Position numbers and translations under genes: made by a program. Below, piece by piece: positions 34,379 to 43,123 of a DNA stretch of 64,000 nt. Source of the stretch: Pseudaeromonas sharmana (GTDB lineage: Bacteria > Pseudomonadota > Gammaproteobacteria > Enterobacterales > Aeromonadaceae); contig NZ_JBHSAF010000007.1 of assembly GCF_042649925.1 (NCBI RefSeq), positions 1 through 64,000 on the forward strand. The letters run 5' to 3'. The first letter of the stretch is position 1; the number at the start of each line of letters is the position of its first letter. The notes beneath the pieces are model-generated. The model saw only the letters and a program-made list of their open reading frames with translations, was not told where the DNA came from and made no database searches.

Positions 34379-34675
34379 ATGGCCGTCGAGATCAAATATG
34401 TTGTGGTACGCAATGGCGAGGAAAAGATGACGTTTGTCAGCAAGAAAGAGGCGGACGCCTACGACCGCATGCTGGATCTGGCCGATGAACTGGCCGCCTG
34501 GCTGCAACGTAGCCCGCTCGCACTGGAGGAGTCCCAGCGCGAGGAGCTGGCGTTATTCCTGGCGCGAGAGAAGGAGCAGCTTCAAACGCTGCTGCGCGGC
34601 GGCAAGGCTGAGGCGGAGCCCACGCTGAAACGTCAGAAGAAGGCGGCGCCAGCCAGCACCGACGAGCCTGTCTGA
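34379..34675 (+). CDS. yebG: SOS-inducible DNA damage protein YebG
   Basis: 98 residues. The first 60 match E. coli YebG closely (MAVEIKYVVVRNGEEKMTFV, SKKEADAYDRMLDLADELAA, WLQRSP). The C-terminal tail is basic and low-complexity (KAEAEPTLKRQKKAAP), as is common in the family. Its biochemical role is unknown; it is a LexA target in E. coli, and a perfect LexA box precedes it here. Confidence 0.95.
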   Translation: MAVEIKYVVVRNGEEKMTFVSKKEADAYDRMLDLADELAAWLQRSPLALEESQREELALFLAREKEQLQTLLRGGKAEAEPTLKRQKKAAPASTDEPV

Positions 34676-34728
34676 CGCCATGCTCAGCGCCTGCCAACCA
34701 GGCCGCTGGCTGGGGCAGTCTGATGGAT

Positions 34729-36357
34729 TCAACCAGCCGGCGTAACCGGCTTGGCCGGTTTGTGCTCGTTGGCCAACCGTGACTTGGTTGTTTTGCCGGC
34801 CTCACGCTTGGCCAAATCGGCGGCATCCGCCAGCAGCGGGGCCGTCGGTAGCGGGTTGCTCATCAGTAAACCTCGCCATGCCGGCTCCTGATAGAGGCTG
34901 TTTGCCGAACGCGGATCCAGCATGATGGCGATCAGAGCCCCCTGCGGCTGCTCGGTGGAGACCAACAGGTCTCCGGCTTTCAGTTCGGTCTGTACCACCT
35001 TCTGGTCCAGAGTCACATCCAGCCAGTCCCGGGTTCCGGGTTTGGTACGGGCGCCAATCTGCAGGCTGGCCACCCGTTGCTGGCTCAATTCCACCCGTTG
35101 CGGCTGCTGCACCACCTGATAGTCGATATGGTGATCATCCAGCCACTCGCGGAAACGCCGGGTCTGCGAGCGAATGACAAACCCGTCCGGGATCTCGCCC
35201 GTGCCCTGCAGCGCGATGTAATCCTCGCGGCGGAACGTTTTGACTACTTTTTTGCCACTGCGGTCGGCCAGCGTTACCGACGTGGTCGGCTCCGTGGGGT
35301 TCGGCGCAAAGGCGTACTGCATGACAAACTTGTCGTCGCCCTCAACCCCTCTCCAGCGGAAGCGGGCATCGCGACTGAGGTGACGGATACGGCTATCATC
35401 CCCGGCTACCAGCGCCAGCGCCGCTTCGACACTGATGCGCTGCTTGCGCACTCGCTCCGCTATGTTCTCCGGCGTCGGGAACTGGCCTTTTCCATCATGA
35501 CGATTCTCGAAAAGTACCGTCAACGACCCCTGCATGGCGGCATAGTTGCGAAAGTTTGACAAACTCAGACCACCGCGCCGTACCGGATCACGCAACGAGT
35601 AGATCTCGTTGTAGCGTTGTGAGGGAATCCCCTGCGCCTCGACCGCCTGAATCAGCGCCGGTAGAAAATGCTGGTTGGCGTATTGGCTGAGTTCCGCATC
35701 CAGGTTCGGATTATTGCCGACCTCGAACTGGGCATCCGTGGTCGTCAGGAATCCTTCGCGCGGCGTCATCGGCCACTTGTCATTCCAGGTTTCATGCAGA
35801 TCCATCACCACGTCGGGCTGGAAACGGGCCAGCGCATCGATATAAATCCGTGTTTCGGGGGACTCTACGGCGATGAAATCGAGGTTTGGATTCTCATCCT
35901 TGGCATTCAGTCGCCGATTCAGATCGCGGCCATCGGGATTGGCCAGCGCCACTATGACAAAGTTCATCTGCTGCAACAGTGGTGTCAGCTCACCGTCCAG
36001 TACCCGACGCGCCACGATCTGCAACACTTCGGTGCCCGAAGGTTCATTGCCATGTTGCGATCCGAGCAGCATCACCGTCAAACGGTCGGCCTGAGGTTCG
36101 CCCTGCTGCAGGAACTGCGCATCGCGGGAGACCAGCAGCGCCTCGACCGGACGCCCCCCGGCGGAAGTGCCCAGCCGGGTGACGGTTGCCAGCGGAGAGT
36201 GTTGCGCCAGGGTATGCAGGTAACTGGAAATCTGTGCCGAATGCGGCAAAGGGCGGGTGGGTGCCTGCTCGAATGGTGTCAGTGGCACAGCGGCCTGCGC
36301 CCATGCAGGCAAGGATAGCAACAGGGCGCCGACGATGCGCCCGCAGCGAATGCTCAT
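34729..36357 (-). CDS. secreted M14-family zinc carboxypeptidase
   Basis: 542 residues with a signal peptide (RCGRIVGALLLSLPAWAQA, about 4-22). The M14 domain (about 40-310) has the zinc ligands H and E in GSQHGNEPSGTE and the third ligand in MDLHETW; ANPDGRDLNRR is the substrate-arginine region. The C-terminal 200 residues form a non-catalytic extension seen in secreted M14 proteins. It probably trims peptides or peptidoglycan fragments in the periplasm or outside the cell. ATG has GAGG upstream. Its leader carries a long nested hairpin. Confidence 0.85.
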   Translation of the reverse strand: MSIRCGRIVGALLLSLPAWAQAAVPLTPFEQAPTRPLPHSAQISSYLHTLAQHSPLATVTRLGTSAGGRPVEALLVSRDAQFLQQGEPQADRLTVMLLGSQHGNEPSGTEVLQIVARRVLDGELTPLLQQMNFVIVALANPDGRDLNRRLNAKDENPNLDFIAVESPETRIYIDALARFQPDVVMDLHETWNDKWPMTPREGFLTTTDAQFEVGNNPNLDAELSQYANQHFLPALIQAVEAQGIPSQRYNEIYSLRDPVRRGGLSLSNFRNYAAMQGSLTVLFENRHDGKGQFPTPENIAERVRKQRISVEAALALVAGDDSRIRHLSRDARFRWRGVEGDDKFVMQYAFAPNPTEPTTSVTLADRSGKKVVKTFRREDYIALQGTGEIPDGFVIRSQTRRFREWLDDHHIDYQVVQQPQRVELSQQRVASLQIGARTKPGTRDWLDVTLDQKVVQTELKAGDLLVSTEQPQGALIAIMLDPRSANSLYQEPAWRGLLMSNPLPTAPLLADAADLAKREAGKTTKSRLANEHKPAKPVTPAG

Positions 36358-36376
36358 GTGAAAACCTCAACGGCGG

Positions 36377-36419
36377 AATGCGTCACAAAGGAGGTCGGGG
36401 CCCCCGACTGCGACGCATT
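36377..36419 (-). other. nested inverted repeat in the carboxypeptidase leader
   Basis: The outer arms AATGCGTC/GACGCATT (36377-36384 and 36412-36419) enclose the inner arms GTCGGGG/CCCCGAC (36394-36400 and 36402-36408). The fold lies 20-62 bp upstream of the carboxypeptidase ATG. A 10-bp palindrome ATAACGTTAT (36420-36429) abuts it and could be a separate operator. Confidence 0.55.
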
Positions 36420-36429
36420 ATAACGTTAT

Positions 36430-36770
36430 CTGTTCGGGAAAAAAGAACAAAAACTCACCGTCCGCCCCGCGAAATTGCGGCTGAAAAAAAATAAAAAACG
36501 CACAAACAAAAACATTTAAAATCAGAATAATAAATTCAATAAAAAGCAAAAAATCAAGATGCCTAAGTTTTATTAAAAAAACTCATTAAAAATACAAAAC
36601 AATCATGAAAACAACTGGCATGACATCCGTATTAATCTTCGAGTTATGCGTTGTAATTCACGTTTTTCAACCAGATAAAGGATTGTGTTTATCTGTGGAA
36701 CTGAACCTTAACTCTAATAAAGAATGTGAAATTAAATCTTTTATTAACAATGCATTAAAAAGGGAACGGT
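36430..36770. other. AT-rich intergenic island upstream of the lipoprotein gene
   Basis: About 340 bp with A-rich stretches unlike the GC-rich genes on both sides. One open frame (36605-36844, plus) overlaps the lipoprotein gene in another frame and lacks a ribosome-binding site, so I do not call it. This is probably a promoter and leader for the lipoprotein operon, and a likely H-NS-type silencing target. Confidence 0.5.
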
Positions 36771-37286
36771 ATGAAACTGAATACAACACTGACTTGTTTG
36801 TCTCTGTCTGCCGCATTGCTGGCTGGATGCCAATCAACCGGTAGCGAATACAAAGCCTCGGTTTATGACACAAATCAAGTTAATACCAAACAAGAAGCCA
36901 AAACAGTAAAAATCATCTCTGTTCTCCCAGCCCAGGTTGCTGTCGATAACACCGAAGGAAAAGAGGCGGCCAAGACGTTTGGTACCCTGCTCGGCGCCGT
37001 GGCCGGCGGTGCGGTTGGGTATAACGCCGGGGGTGGAAAGTCTGCGGCTGGCACGGTAGCCGGGGCCGTTGGCGGCGGCACACTCGGCGCAATTGCCGGC
37101 AACATGGCTGAGGACAAGATCCTGGTCGATGGTGTCACCCTTGCCTACTCGGAAGAGGACAAAATCTACACCTCGACTCAGGTCGGAAAAGTGTGTGAAT
37201 TCCAGCCTGGCGTCGCTCTGGTCGTGACAACCACCAGCAATGAGACTCGCATTCAACCTAACGCCACCTGCCCCAAAGAGTCTTGA
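36771..37286 (+). CDS. glycine-zipper outer-membrane lipoprotein (SlyB/PCP-like)
   Basis: 171 residues. The lipoprotein signal ends in LLAGC (lipidated C20). A glycine zipper (about 71-110; GTLLGAVAGGAVGY .. GAVGGGTLGAIAG) forms the paired hydrophobic helices of the Gly-zipper/Rick_17kDa group, followed by a small beta-rich C-terminal domain. Such lipoproteins sit in the outer membrane and help maintain its integrity. ATG has AAAGGGAA upstream. The coiled-coil protein gene follows 25 bp later. Confidence 0.82.
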   Translation: MKLNTTLTCLSLSAALLAGCQSTGSEYKASVYDTNQVNTKQEAKTVKIISVLPAQVAVDNTEGKEAAKTFGTLLGAVAGGAVGYNAGGGKSAAGTVAGAVGGGTLGAIAGNMAEDKILVDGVTLAYSEEDKIYTSTQVGKVCEFQPGVALVVTTTSNETRIQPNATCPKES

Positions 37287-37311
37287 TGGTTGACACGCAA
37301 GGAAGAGAACG

Positions 37312-37896
37312 ATGAAAGCATACCAAGCGCTGATGGCTTGTACCTTGGGACTGAGCATGCTGGCTCCGGCCGTGAGGGCAGATGACCTGCAATCCCAGCT
37401 CGAAGCGGTCGCCTCGGCCGAAGCGGATGGCAAGGCACGGGAGCAGGCTCGCCTGTTGCAGGAAGAACAGCAACGGCAATTAGCCCTCCAGGCTGAACAG
37501 GAAGTCCGGCTGCGCGAGGCTCGTGCCGCTGAGGCCAAGGCTCGGGCCGCTCAGTCCGCCGCCGTCGCCAGGATCAAGGCACAAAAGGCCGCTGCGGCGG
37601 CCAAGGCCAAAGCAGTGGAGGATGAACGACTGGCGGATAAGAGTCGCGATCAGGCCTATGAAGACCAACTGCGGGAGCTGGAGCTGGAGAAGGCGAAGCT
37701 CGAGTTGAAACGGCAAGCCAAGCGCGTCGACCGAGAGGAAGACTTCATTGACGCCGAACTCAACCGTGAAAAGGCCAAGACCGATGTCATCCAGTCTGAT
37801 GCCGACGCATCGCGTAACCTCTCCTCCGGCGCAAAGCGCCTGCTGGAAAGCGAAGGCGAAGCCAGAAAGGAAAAAGCCAGCAGTTGGTTTGACTAA
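37312..37896 (+). CDS. periplasmic coiled-coil protein
   Basis: 194 residues. A signal peptide (about 1-23, cleaving after AVRA) precedes a continuous charged helix rich in A, E, K, Q and R (about 27-160), a predicted long coiled coil like DUF5384-type proteins; the family name is tentative. No enzymatic motif is present. Its place directly after the glycine-zipper lipoprotein suggests a shared envelope role. ATG has AAGGAAG upstream, and a strong terminator follows. Confidence 0.75.
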   Translation: MKAYQALMACTLGLSMLAPAVRADDLQSQLEAVASAEADGKAREQARLLQEEQQRQLALQAEQEVRLREARAAEAKARAAQSAAVARIKAQKAAAAAKAKAVEDERLADKSRDQAYEDQLRELELEKAKLELKRQAKRVDREEDFIDAELNREKAKTDVIQSDADASRNLSSGAKRLLESEGEARKEKASSWFD

Positions 37897-37911
37897 CCGC
37901 AATTAGCCCGG

Positions 37912-37938
37912 AATGCCCTGCCAGCCAGGGCATTTTTT
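37912..37938 (+). terminator. intrinsic terminator of the lipoprotein/coiled-coil operon
   Basis: The 9-bp stem AATGCCCTG/CAGGGCATT (37912-37920 and 37926-37934), a 5-base loop and a T6 run. Confidence 0.92.
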
Positions 37939-37944
37939 GTCACC

Positions 37945-38634
37945 TCACCAGAACAGGTGCCCTAACCAGGGCGCCAGCAGCACTGTCACCAACCCGGCGA
38001 TCAGCATCACCAGACTGGAGATGACCCCCTCGGTGGCGCCCATCTGGTAGGCCCGCGCCGTGCCGGCACCGTGCGATGAGGCACCAAAGCCTGCTCCCCG
38101 CCCCAGCCGGCTGCGCACCATCAACAGCGTCAAGACCGTCTCGCCAACCACCATCCCGATCACCCCGGTCAAGACCACAAACAGCGCCGTCAGATCGGCC
38201 TGACCACCCACGGCCCGCGTGGCTTCAACCGCGAACGGCGTGGTGATGGAGCGCATGGCCAGGCTGCGTTGCAACAGCTCCGGCAGTGCCAGCCAGCGTG
38301 CCAGCCAGACGGTGCTGCCGACGGCGACAAACACCGAGGTGGTGACGCCAAGCGAAAGCGAGAGCCAATGGCGCGCGATCAACTGCCGATTCTCGTAAAC
38401 CGGCACCGCAAACGCCACCGTCGCCGGGCCCAGCAACCACAGCAACCAGTGGGACTCTGACATGTAGTCGGCATAGGAGACATGGGCCAGCACTACCACC
38501 GCCACCAACAAGGCCGGCGCCAGCAACAGCGGCATCAACGGCATCAGGCGCAGCCGACGATAGATCGCCTTGCTGGCGTAATAGAGCACGACGGTCAGCA
38601 GCAGGAACAACAGGCCACGCAACAGATCAAGCAT
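37945..38634 (-). CDS. LrgB/CidB family membrane protein
   Basis: 229 residues with about seven membrane helices and the LrgB signature RSITTPFAVEATRAVGG, followed by SSHGAGTARAYQMGATEGVISSL (two overlapping family blocks). LrgAB/CidAB modulate murein hydrolase activity and carry pyruvate or related three-carbon acids in some bacteria. The ATG lies 8 bp inside the upstream LrgA-type gene, giving tight coupling. Confidence 0.9.
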   Translation of the reverse strand: MLDLLRGLLFLLLTVVLYYASKAIYRRLRLMPLMPLLLAPALLVAVVVLAHVSYADYMSESHWLLWLLGPATVAFAVPVYENRQLIARHWLSLSLGVTTSVFVAVGSTVWLARWLALPELLQRSLAMRSITTPFAVEATRAVGGQADLTALFVVLTGVIGMVVGETVLTLLMVRSRLGRGAGFGASSHGAGTARAYQMGATEGVISSLVMLIAGLVTVLLAPWLGHLFW

Positions 38635-39025
38635 GGCGGCGACTCCGGCGGCTCAGCCAAATCTCAAACCGATAGAGCCGATCGACCACCAATGCCGTTG
38701 TCCCCAACACCATACAGGTACTCAGCACCAGCACGACCCCGATCCGCCAGCCCTGTTGCAGTAATAAATCCGGATAATTGACGACCGCGACCACGGCCGG
38801 CACAAAAAACAGCAACATCTCGGCCAGCAGCCAGCCAGCGCCATCGCGAAACCACTCCACGCGCACCCAACCCAGCAGCAGCAGGCCAAGCAGCGCCAGC
38901 ATGCCGGTGACATTGGCCGGAAGCGGCAGGTGAAAATAGCTCACTGCCCACTCGGCCAAGACGAAGATTGACGCCAGCAGGCCGATCTGGGAACTGATGC
39001 GCAACAGCGAACGCAACGATGTCAT
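38627..39025 (-). CDS. LrgA/CidA family holin-like membrane protein
   Basis: 132 residues with four membrane helices. LPLPANVTGMLALLGLLLLG and AGWLLAEMLLFFVPAVVAVVN match the CidA/LrgA family. It pairs with the downstream LrgB-type protein. It is transcribed away from the LysR gene, so the 105-bp gap probably carries both promoters. Confidence 0.9.
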   Translation of the reverse strand: MTSLRSLLRISSQIGLLASIFVLAEWAVSYFHLPLPANVTGMLALLGLLLLGWVRVEWFRDGAGWLLAEMLLFFVPAVVAVVNYPDLLLQQGWRIGVVLVLSTCMVLGTTALVVDRLYRFEIWLSRRSRRHA

Positions 39026-39085
39026 AGCGCCTCCTTAATGTGCGTTGCGTCACAGTATACGGGGAGCGAAATCAGTCAGATAATG

Positions 39086-39103
39086 AATTGTTATTATACA
39101 ATT
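39086..39103. promoter_or_regulatory. candidate LysR-type operator between lrgA and its regulator
   Basis: The inverted repeat AATTGT-TATTAT-ACAATT (6-bp arms, 6-bp centre) lies in the divergent intergenic region. It fits the dyad form of a LysR recognition site and is AT-rich against a GC-rich background. Confidence 0.55.
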
Positions 39104-39130
39104 AATGCCAAAATGGAATGGATTATCGAC

Positions 39131-40006
39131 ATGGACATTCGCGCACTGCGCTATTTTGCCGAACTGGTGCAGCAACAAAGCTTTACCCGCGCCTCGGAGA
39201 AGCTGTTTGTCACCCAGCCGACCATCAGCAAGATGGTGCGCAGTCTGGAAGAGGAGATCGGCGAACCGCTGCTGCAGCGCCAGGGCCACAGCTTCTCGCT
39301 GACCGCCGCCGGTGAACTGGTGCTGAACCGGGCCCACGCCATACTGGCCGAACTCAGCCAACTGCAGGCCGAACTGCAGGATCTGCGCTTTTTGCGCCGG
39401 GGTCAGTTGCACCTGGGTATCCCGCCGATGGTCGGCCCCTTGTACGCAGATCTGCTGCGCCGCTATCGCCAACGTTATCCGGAAGTGGAGCTGAGCATAG
39501 TCGAATACGGTGGCCGCCACCTTGAGCAGGCGGTCAGCCGCGGAGAGCTGGATGCCGCCCTGACCATGTTGCCGACCCGTGATGAGAGCGGATTGACCGC
39601 TTTCGAGCTGGCGACACACCCCATCATGGCGGTGCTGCCGAACGAGGCGGGCTGGCAGGGGACGTCACCCGTGCCGCTGGAGGCCTTGCGCAGCACCCCC
39701 TTCCTGCTCTACACCGAGACCTTCACCCTCAGCGATCTGCTGCAGCAACGCTGCCGCGAGAGTGGCTTTACGCCCACCGTCGCGGCGCGCTCCAGCCAGT
39801 GGGATTTTCTCGCCGCCATGGTCCGCAGCGGCATGGGGGTGGCGTTTCTGCCGGAACCCATCTGCCGCCAACTCGACAACCGCGAGCTGATCTTCCGTCC
39901 GCTGGCCCCGGCGCTGATCTGGCGGCTGGGCGTCATCTGGCCGCAGCAACGCTACCTGTCGCGGGCGGCAGAGGCCTGGCTGGCCCTGTGCCGTGACGGC
40001 CAATGA
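39131..40006 (+). CDS. LysR-family transcriptional regulator (CidR-like)
   Basis: 291 residues from the ATG at 39131. The winged helix (about 1-60) reads MDIRALRYFAELVQQQSFTR and FVTQPTISKMVRSLEEEIGE; the effector domain (about 90-290) has LHLGIPPMVG. Divergence from the lrgA-lrgB pair suggests it regulates them, as CidR does for cidAB in other bacteria. The ligand is unknown. The upstream 31 codons in frame overlap the shared promoter and are rejected. Confidence 0.87.
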   Translation: MDIRALRYFAELVQQQSFTRASEKLFVTQPTISKMVRSLEEEIGEPLLQRQGHSFSLTAAGELVLNRAHAILAELSQLQAELQDLRFLRRGQLHLGIPPMVGPLYADLLRRYRQRYPEVELSIVEYGGRHLEQAVSRGELDAALTMLPTRDESGLTAFELATHPIMAVLPNEAGWQGTSPVPLEALRSTPFLLYTETFTLSDLLQQRCRESGFTPTVAARSSQWDFLAAMVRSGMGVAFLPEPICRQLDNRELIFRPLAPALIWRLGVIWPQQRYLSRAAEAWLALCRDGQ

Positions 40007-40085
40007 TCGCCAGGAAGCCAGGCGCATAGAAGCGCCTTATTTCTGTCATGGTGGCGTCATATAGCCCTCCTAGCATACGAAGCGA

Positions 40086-40101
40086 TTGCACAGCTGTGCA
40101 A
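40086..40101 (+). promoter_or_regulatory. 16-bp perfect palindrome, candidate LacI-family operator
   Basis: TTGCACAG/CTGTGCAA (40086-40101) lies 26 bp before the first transporter gene and just downstream of a possible -10 (TATAGC, 40059-40064), a position where a bound repressor would block transcription. The LacI-type gene at the far end of the cluster is the obvious candidate ligand. Confidence 0.6.
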
Positions 40102-40126
40102 CGATGCAACCGGAGAGCGGATACCA

Positions 40127-41959
40127 ATGACCAGCCCCCACACCGTCACCTTGCCGCGCGCCCAGCCCCGTCTGCTGCCGCGCTTACGTTATCATTGGCA
40201 ACGGCTGACGCAGTCGCCGACGACCCCGATCGGCATCTTGCTACTCCTGCTCTGCCTCTACTTCATCGCGGTTCCGGTCGTTGCCCTGTTGCTGGATGCA
40301 GTGCAGGTCCAGTTTGGTGACGAGCGACGGGCCGCGGCCGAGACAGGTACCTGGACCCGTTACTATGTGCTGCGGACCCTGTTCTCACCAGTCGCGGACA
40401 GCCTGTTCTGGCAACCGCTATGGCACACCCTGCGCATCGCCGGCGGGGTCATCCTGCTCTCCCTGAGCCTGGGCAGCCTGCTGGCCTGGCTCATCACCCG
40501 CAGCCAGTTACCCGCCCGCCGCTGGTTTGCCACGGCGCTGCTCGTCCCCTACATGCTGCCGGCATGGACCTTCGCCATGGCCTGGAGCACATTGTTTCGT
40601 AATCGCACCATCGGCGGCCCGCAAGGCTGGTTCGAGACCCTGGGCTGGCAGCCACCCGACTGGCTGGCTTACGGCGAGTTGCCGATCATTCTGATCCTGA
40701 CGCTGAACTACATCCCGTTCGTCATCCTGCTGCTGGGCAACGGGCTGCGCACCTTCGATGCCCAACTCGAAGAGTCCGCCCGCCTGCTCGGTGCCCGCAA
40801 CTGGACCATAGCCACGCGCATCCTGCTACCGCTGATGTTACCGGCACTGATGTCGGCCTGTGTGCTGATCTTTGCCAAGGTGCTGGGTGAATTTGGCGTC
40901 TCCTACCTGCTGGGATTGCCGGTCAACTACAGCGTGCTCTCCACGTCGCTGTTTCGCAGCATAGAACTGCGCCAAAGCGGTACCGCCGCCGTCGTGGCCT
41001 GCGCCATCATGCTGTTTGGTGTACTGTCGCTGCTGCTGGACGCCACCCTGCTGCGGGAAGCGCGCAAGTTTGTCACCGTCAGTGGTAAAGGGGGGCTCTG
41101 CCTCCCCCATCGGCTCGGCCGCTGGCAGTGGCCGGCATTCGGTTTCGTCAGCTGCGTTTTTATCCTCTCGGTCGTGCTGCCGTTGTCGGTGCTGCTCCTC
41201 TCCACCCTGATGCAGGTGCCGGGCCGCTTCACCGTCGACAACTTCACCCTCGACTTCTGGATTGGTGACAAGCTTGGCACCATCGCCGAGACCCGCGGCG
41301 TGCTGTTCAGTCCGAATTTATGGCGCGCCGCCTGGAATACGCTGTGGATCGTCGGCAGTGCGGCGCTGGCCGCCGGTTTGCTCGGCCTGCTGATCGGTTA
41401 TGTCGTGGTCCGCACCCCGCACCGCGGACTGGCGCTGCTGCTGCGGCAAATCACCTTCTTTCCCTATCTGGTTCCCGGCATCGCGTTCGCCGCCGCCTAC
41501 CTGACACTGTTTGCCGAGCCTCATGGCCCGCTGCCCGCACTGTACGGCACCGTGACACTGCTGGTGCTGGCACTGATTGCCGATGAGATGCCCTATGCCT
41601 CCCGTGCCGGCATCGCCGCCATGCTGCAACTGGGCAAGGAGCCGGAAGAGGCAGCACAGATGGCCGGTGCCGGCTGGTGGCGACGGATGCTGCACATCGT
41701 GATACCGATACAAAAAGGGGCCCTGGTCACCGGCATCCTGCTGCCGTTTATCTCCGGCATCAATGGTCTCAGCCTGTTTGTGATGCTGGCGGTGCCGTCG
41801 ACCGATGTACTGACCACCTATGCCCTGCGTCTCATCGATTACAACTACCTGCAGGCGGCCAATGCCGTCGTGTTGCTGGTCTGCCTGCTGGCGTTCACCG
41901 GTACCCTGCTGACGCAGCGATTAACCGGCACCAACCTTGCGCAAGGAATTGGAAACTGA
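40127..41959 (+). CDS. ABC transporter fused permease (FbpB/AfuB type)
   Basis: 610 residues, two permease halves fused in one chain (about 12 helices). Each half has an EAA loop: LEESARLLGARNWTIATRIL in the first, PEEAAQMAGAGWWRRML in the second. This fused form is typical of ferric iron (FbpB/SfuB) and phosphorylated-carbohydrate (AfuB) importers. The adjacent phosphatases favour an organic phosphate rather than iron, but the substrate is inferred. GGAG lies upstream of the ATG; the stop overlaps the ATPase ATG (TGATG). Confidence 0.85.
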   Translation: MTSPHTVTLPRAQPRLLPRLRYHWQRLTQSPTTPIGILLLLLCLYFIAVPVVALLLDAVQVQFGDERRAAAETGTWTRYYVLRTLFSPVADSLFWQPLWHTLRIAGGVILLSLSLGSLLAWLITRSQLPARRWFATALLVPYMLPAWTFAMAWSTLFRNRTIGGPQGWFETLGWQPPDWLAYGELPIILILTLNYIPFVILLLGNGLRTFDAQLEESARLLGARNWTIATRILLPLMLPALMSACVLIFAKVLGEFGVSYLLGLPVNYSVLSTSLFRSIELRQSGTAAVVACAIMLFGVLSLLLDATLLREARKFVTVSGKGGLCLPHRLGRWQWPAFGFVSCVFILSVVLPLSVLLLSTLMQVPGRFTVDNFTLDFWIGDKLGTIAETRGVLFSPNLWRAAWNTLWIVGSAALAAGLLGLLIGYVVVRTPHRGLALLLRQITFFPYLVPGIAFAAAYLTLFAEPHGPLPALYGTVTLLVLALIADEMPYASRAGIAAMLQLGKEPEEAAQMAGAGWWRRMLHIVIPIQKGALVTGILLPFISGINGLSLFVMLAVPSTDVLTTYALRLIDYNYLQAANAVVLLVCLLAFTGTLLTQRLTGTNLAQGIGN

Positions 41960-43116
41960 TGCCAACTATCCAGCTCAACCATGTCAGCAAGACCTATGAC
42001 CGGGGCGACAACCTGTCGGTGCACGGTCTCAATCTGACCATCCACGAGGGTGAGTTCATGTGTCTGCTCGGCCCTTCCGGCTGTGGCAAGACCACGACGC
42101 TGCGCATGATTGCCGGCCTCGAGCATGCCAGCGGTGGCGAGATCCGCCTCGGTGAACGCATCGTCGACTCACAACAGGCTGGCCTGTTTGTGGCGCCGGA
42201 ACAGCGCCAGCTCGGACTGGTGTTCCAAAGCTATGCGTTGTGGCCGCACCTGACGGTGGCACAGAACATCGAGTTCGGTCTGAAATTACGCCGCCTGCCA
42301 CGCAGTGAACGCCAGCACAGGCTGCAGACGGTGATGGCCACACTCGGCATCACCGCCTACCGTGACCGCTATCCGTCCCAGCTCTCCGGTGGCCAGCAAC
42401 AGCGTGTGGCGCTGGCCCGAACCCTGGCGGTCCAGCCGCAGATCCTGTTGCTGGATGAACCGCTGTCGAACCTCGACGCCAGGCTGCGCCTGGAGATGCG
42501 GGCTGAACTCAAGCGCCTGCACCAGCAGTGCGGCACCACCATGCTGTTTGTCACCCATGACCAGTGGGAAGCCATGGCGCTGGCGACACGGATTGCCGTG
42601 ATGCAAGGTGGCGAGCTGCAACAGGTCGGCACACCGCAGGAGATCTATGATCGCCCCGCCAACCGGTTTGTTGCCGAGTTTGTCGGTACCCCGCCGATCA
42701 ACCTGATCATGCTCGATCACAGCACCCTGTTTGCCGAATTGCTGCATGCCTATCTGCGCAGCCTGGGTGAAACCACGGCCCCGCTGGCCACCGTCGGCAT
42801 CCGCCCGGAGCGCATCCAGATCGTGCCCCATCCGACTAGCACCGCGCCCGCGCTGCGTCCTCTGCAGCTCAAAGCCAGACTGGAGAGCATATTGCCCACC
42901 GGCGGTAGTTGGATACTCGAGGTCAGTGTCGCCGGACAGTCGCTGTTGCTCACGACCCAGCAACCCCCACTACAGCGCGAAGGGGAGACGCTGGTCATCA
43001 CCGTCGCCGCCACCGATTGCCACCTGTTTGACACACAAGGCCTGCGCTGCGAACTGCGCGCCTTGTCAACGACTCCGGTTGCTCATGCCACCTCTCCCCA
43101 CTGCTATCAGGAGTAA
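41959..43116 (+). CDS. ABC transporter ATPase (FbpC/AfuC type)
   Basis: 385 residues. Walker A is GPSGCGKTT, signature LSGGQQQRVALARTL, Walker B LLLDEPLSNLD, switch VTHDQWEA. A TOBE_2 domain covers about 280-370 (GIRPERIQIVPHP). This matches the FbpC/AfuC/PotG type of ATPase. It starts at the ATG overlapping the permease stop and ends 7 bp before the binding-protein ATG. Confidence 0.87.
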   Translation: MPTIQLNHVSKTYDRGDNLSVHGLNLTIHEGEFMCLLGPSGCGKTTTLRMIAGLEHASGGEIRLGERIVDSQQAGLFVAPEQRQLGLVFQSYALWPHLTVAQNIEFGLKLRRLPRSERQHRLQTVMATLGITAYRDRYPSQLSGGQQQRVALARTLAVQPQILLLDEPLSNLDARLRLEMRAELKRLHQQCGTTMLFVTHDQWEAMALATRIAVMQGGELQQVGTPQEIYDRPANRFVAEFVGTPPINLIMLDHSTLFAELLHAYLRSLGETTAPLATVGIRPERIQIVPHPTSTAPALRPLQLKARLESILPTGGSWILEVSVAGQSLLLTTQQPPLQREGETLVITVAATDCHLFDTQGLRCELRALSTTPVAHATSPHCYQE

Positions 43117-43123
43117 CACCCAG

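Noticed and set aside
36605..36844. A 79-codon plus-strand frame in the AT-rich island
   Set aside because: Overlaps the lipoprotein gene out of frame, and has no ribosome-binding site.
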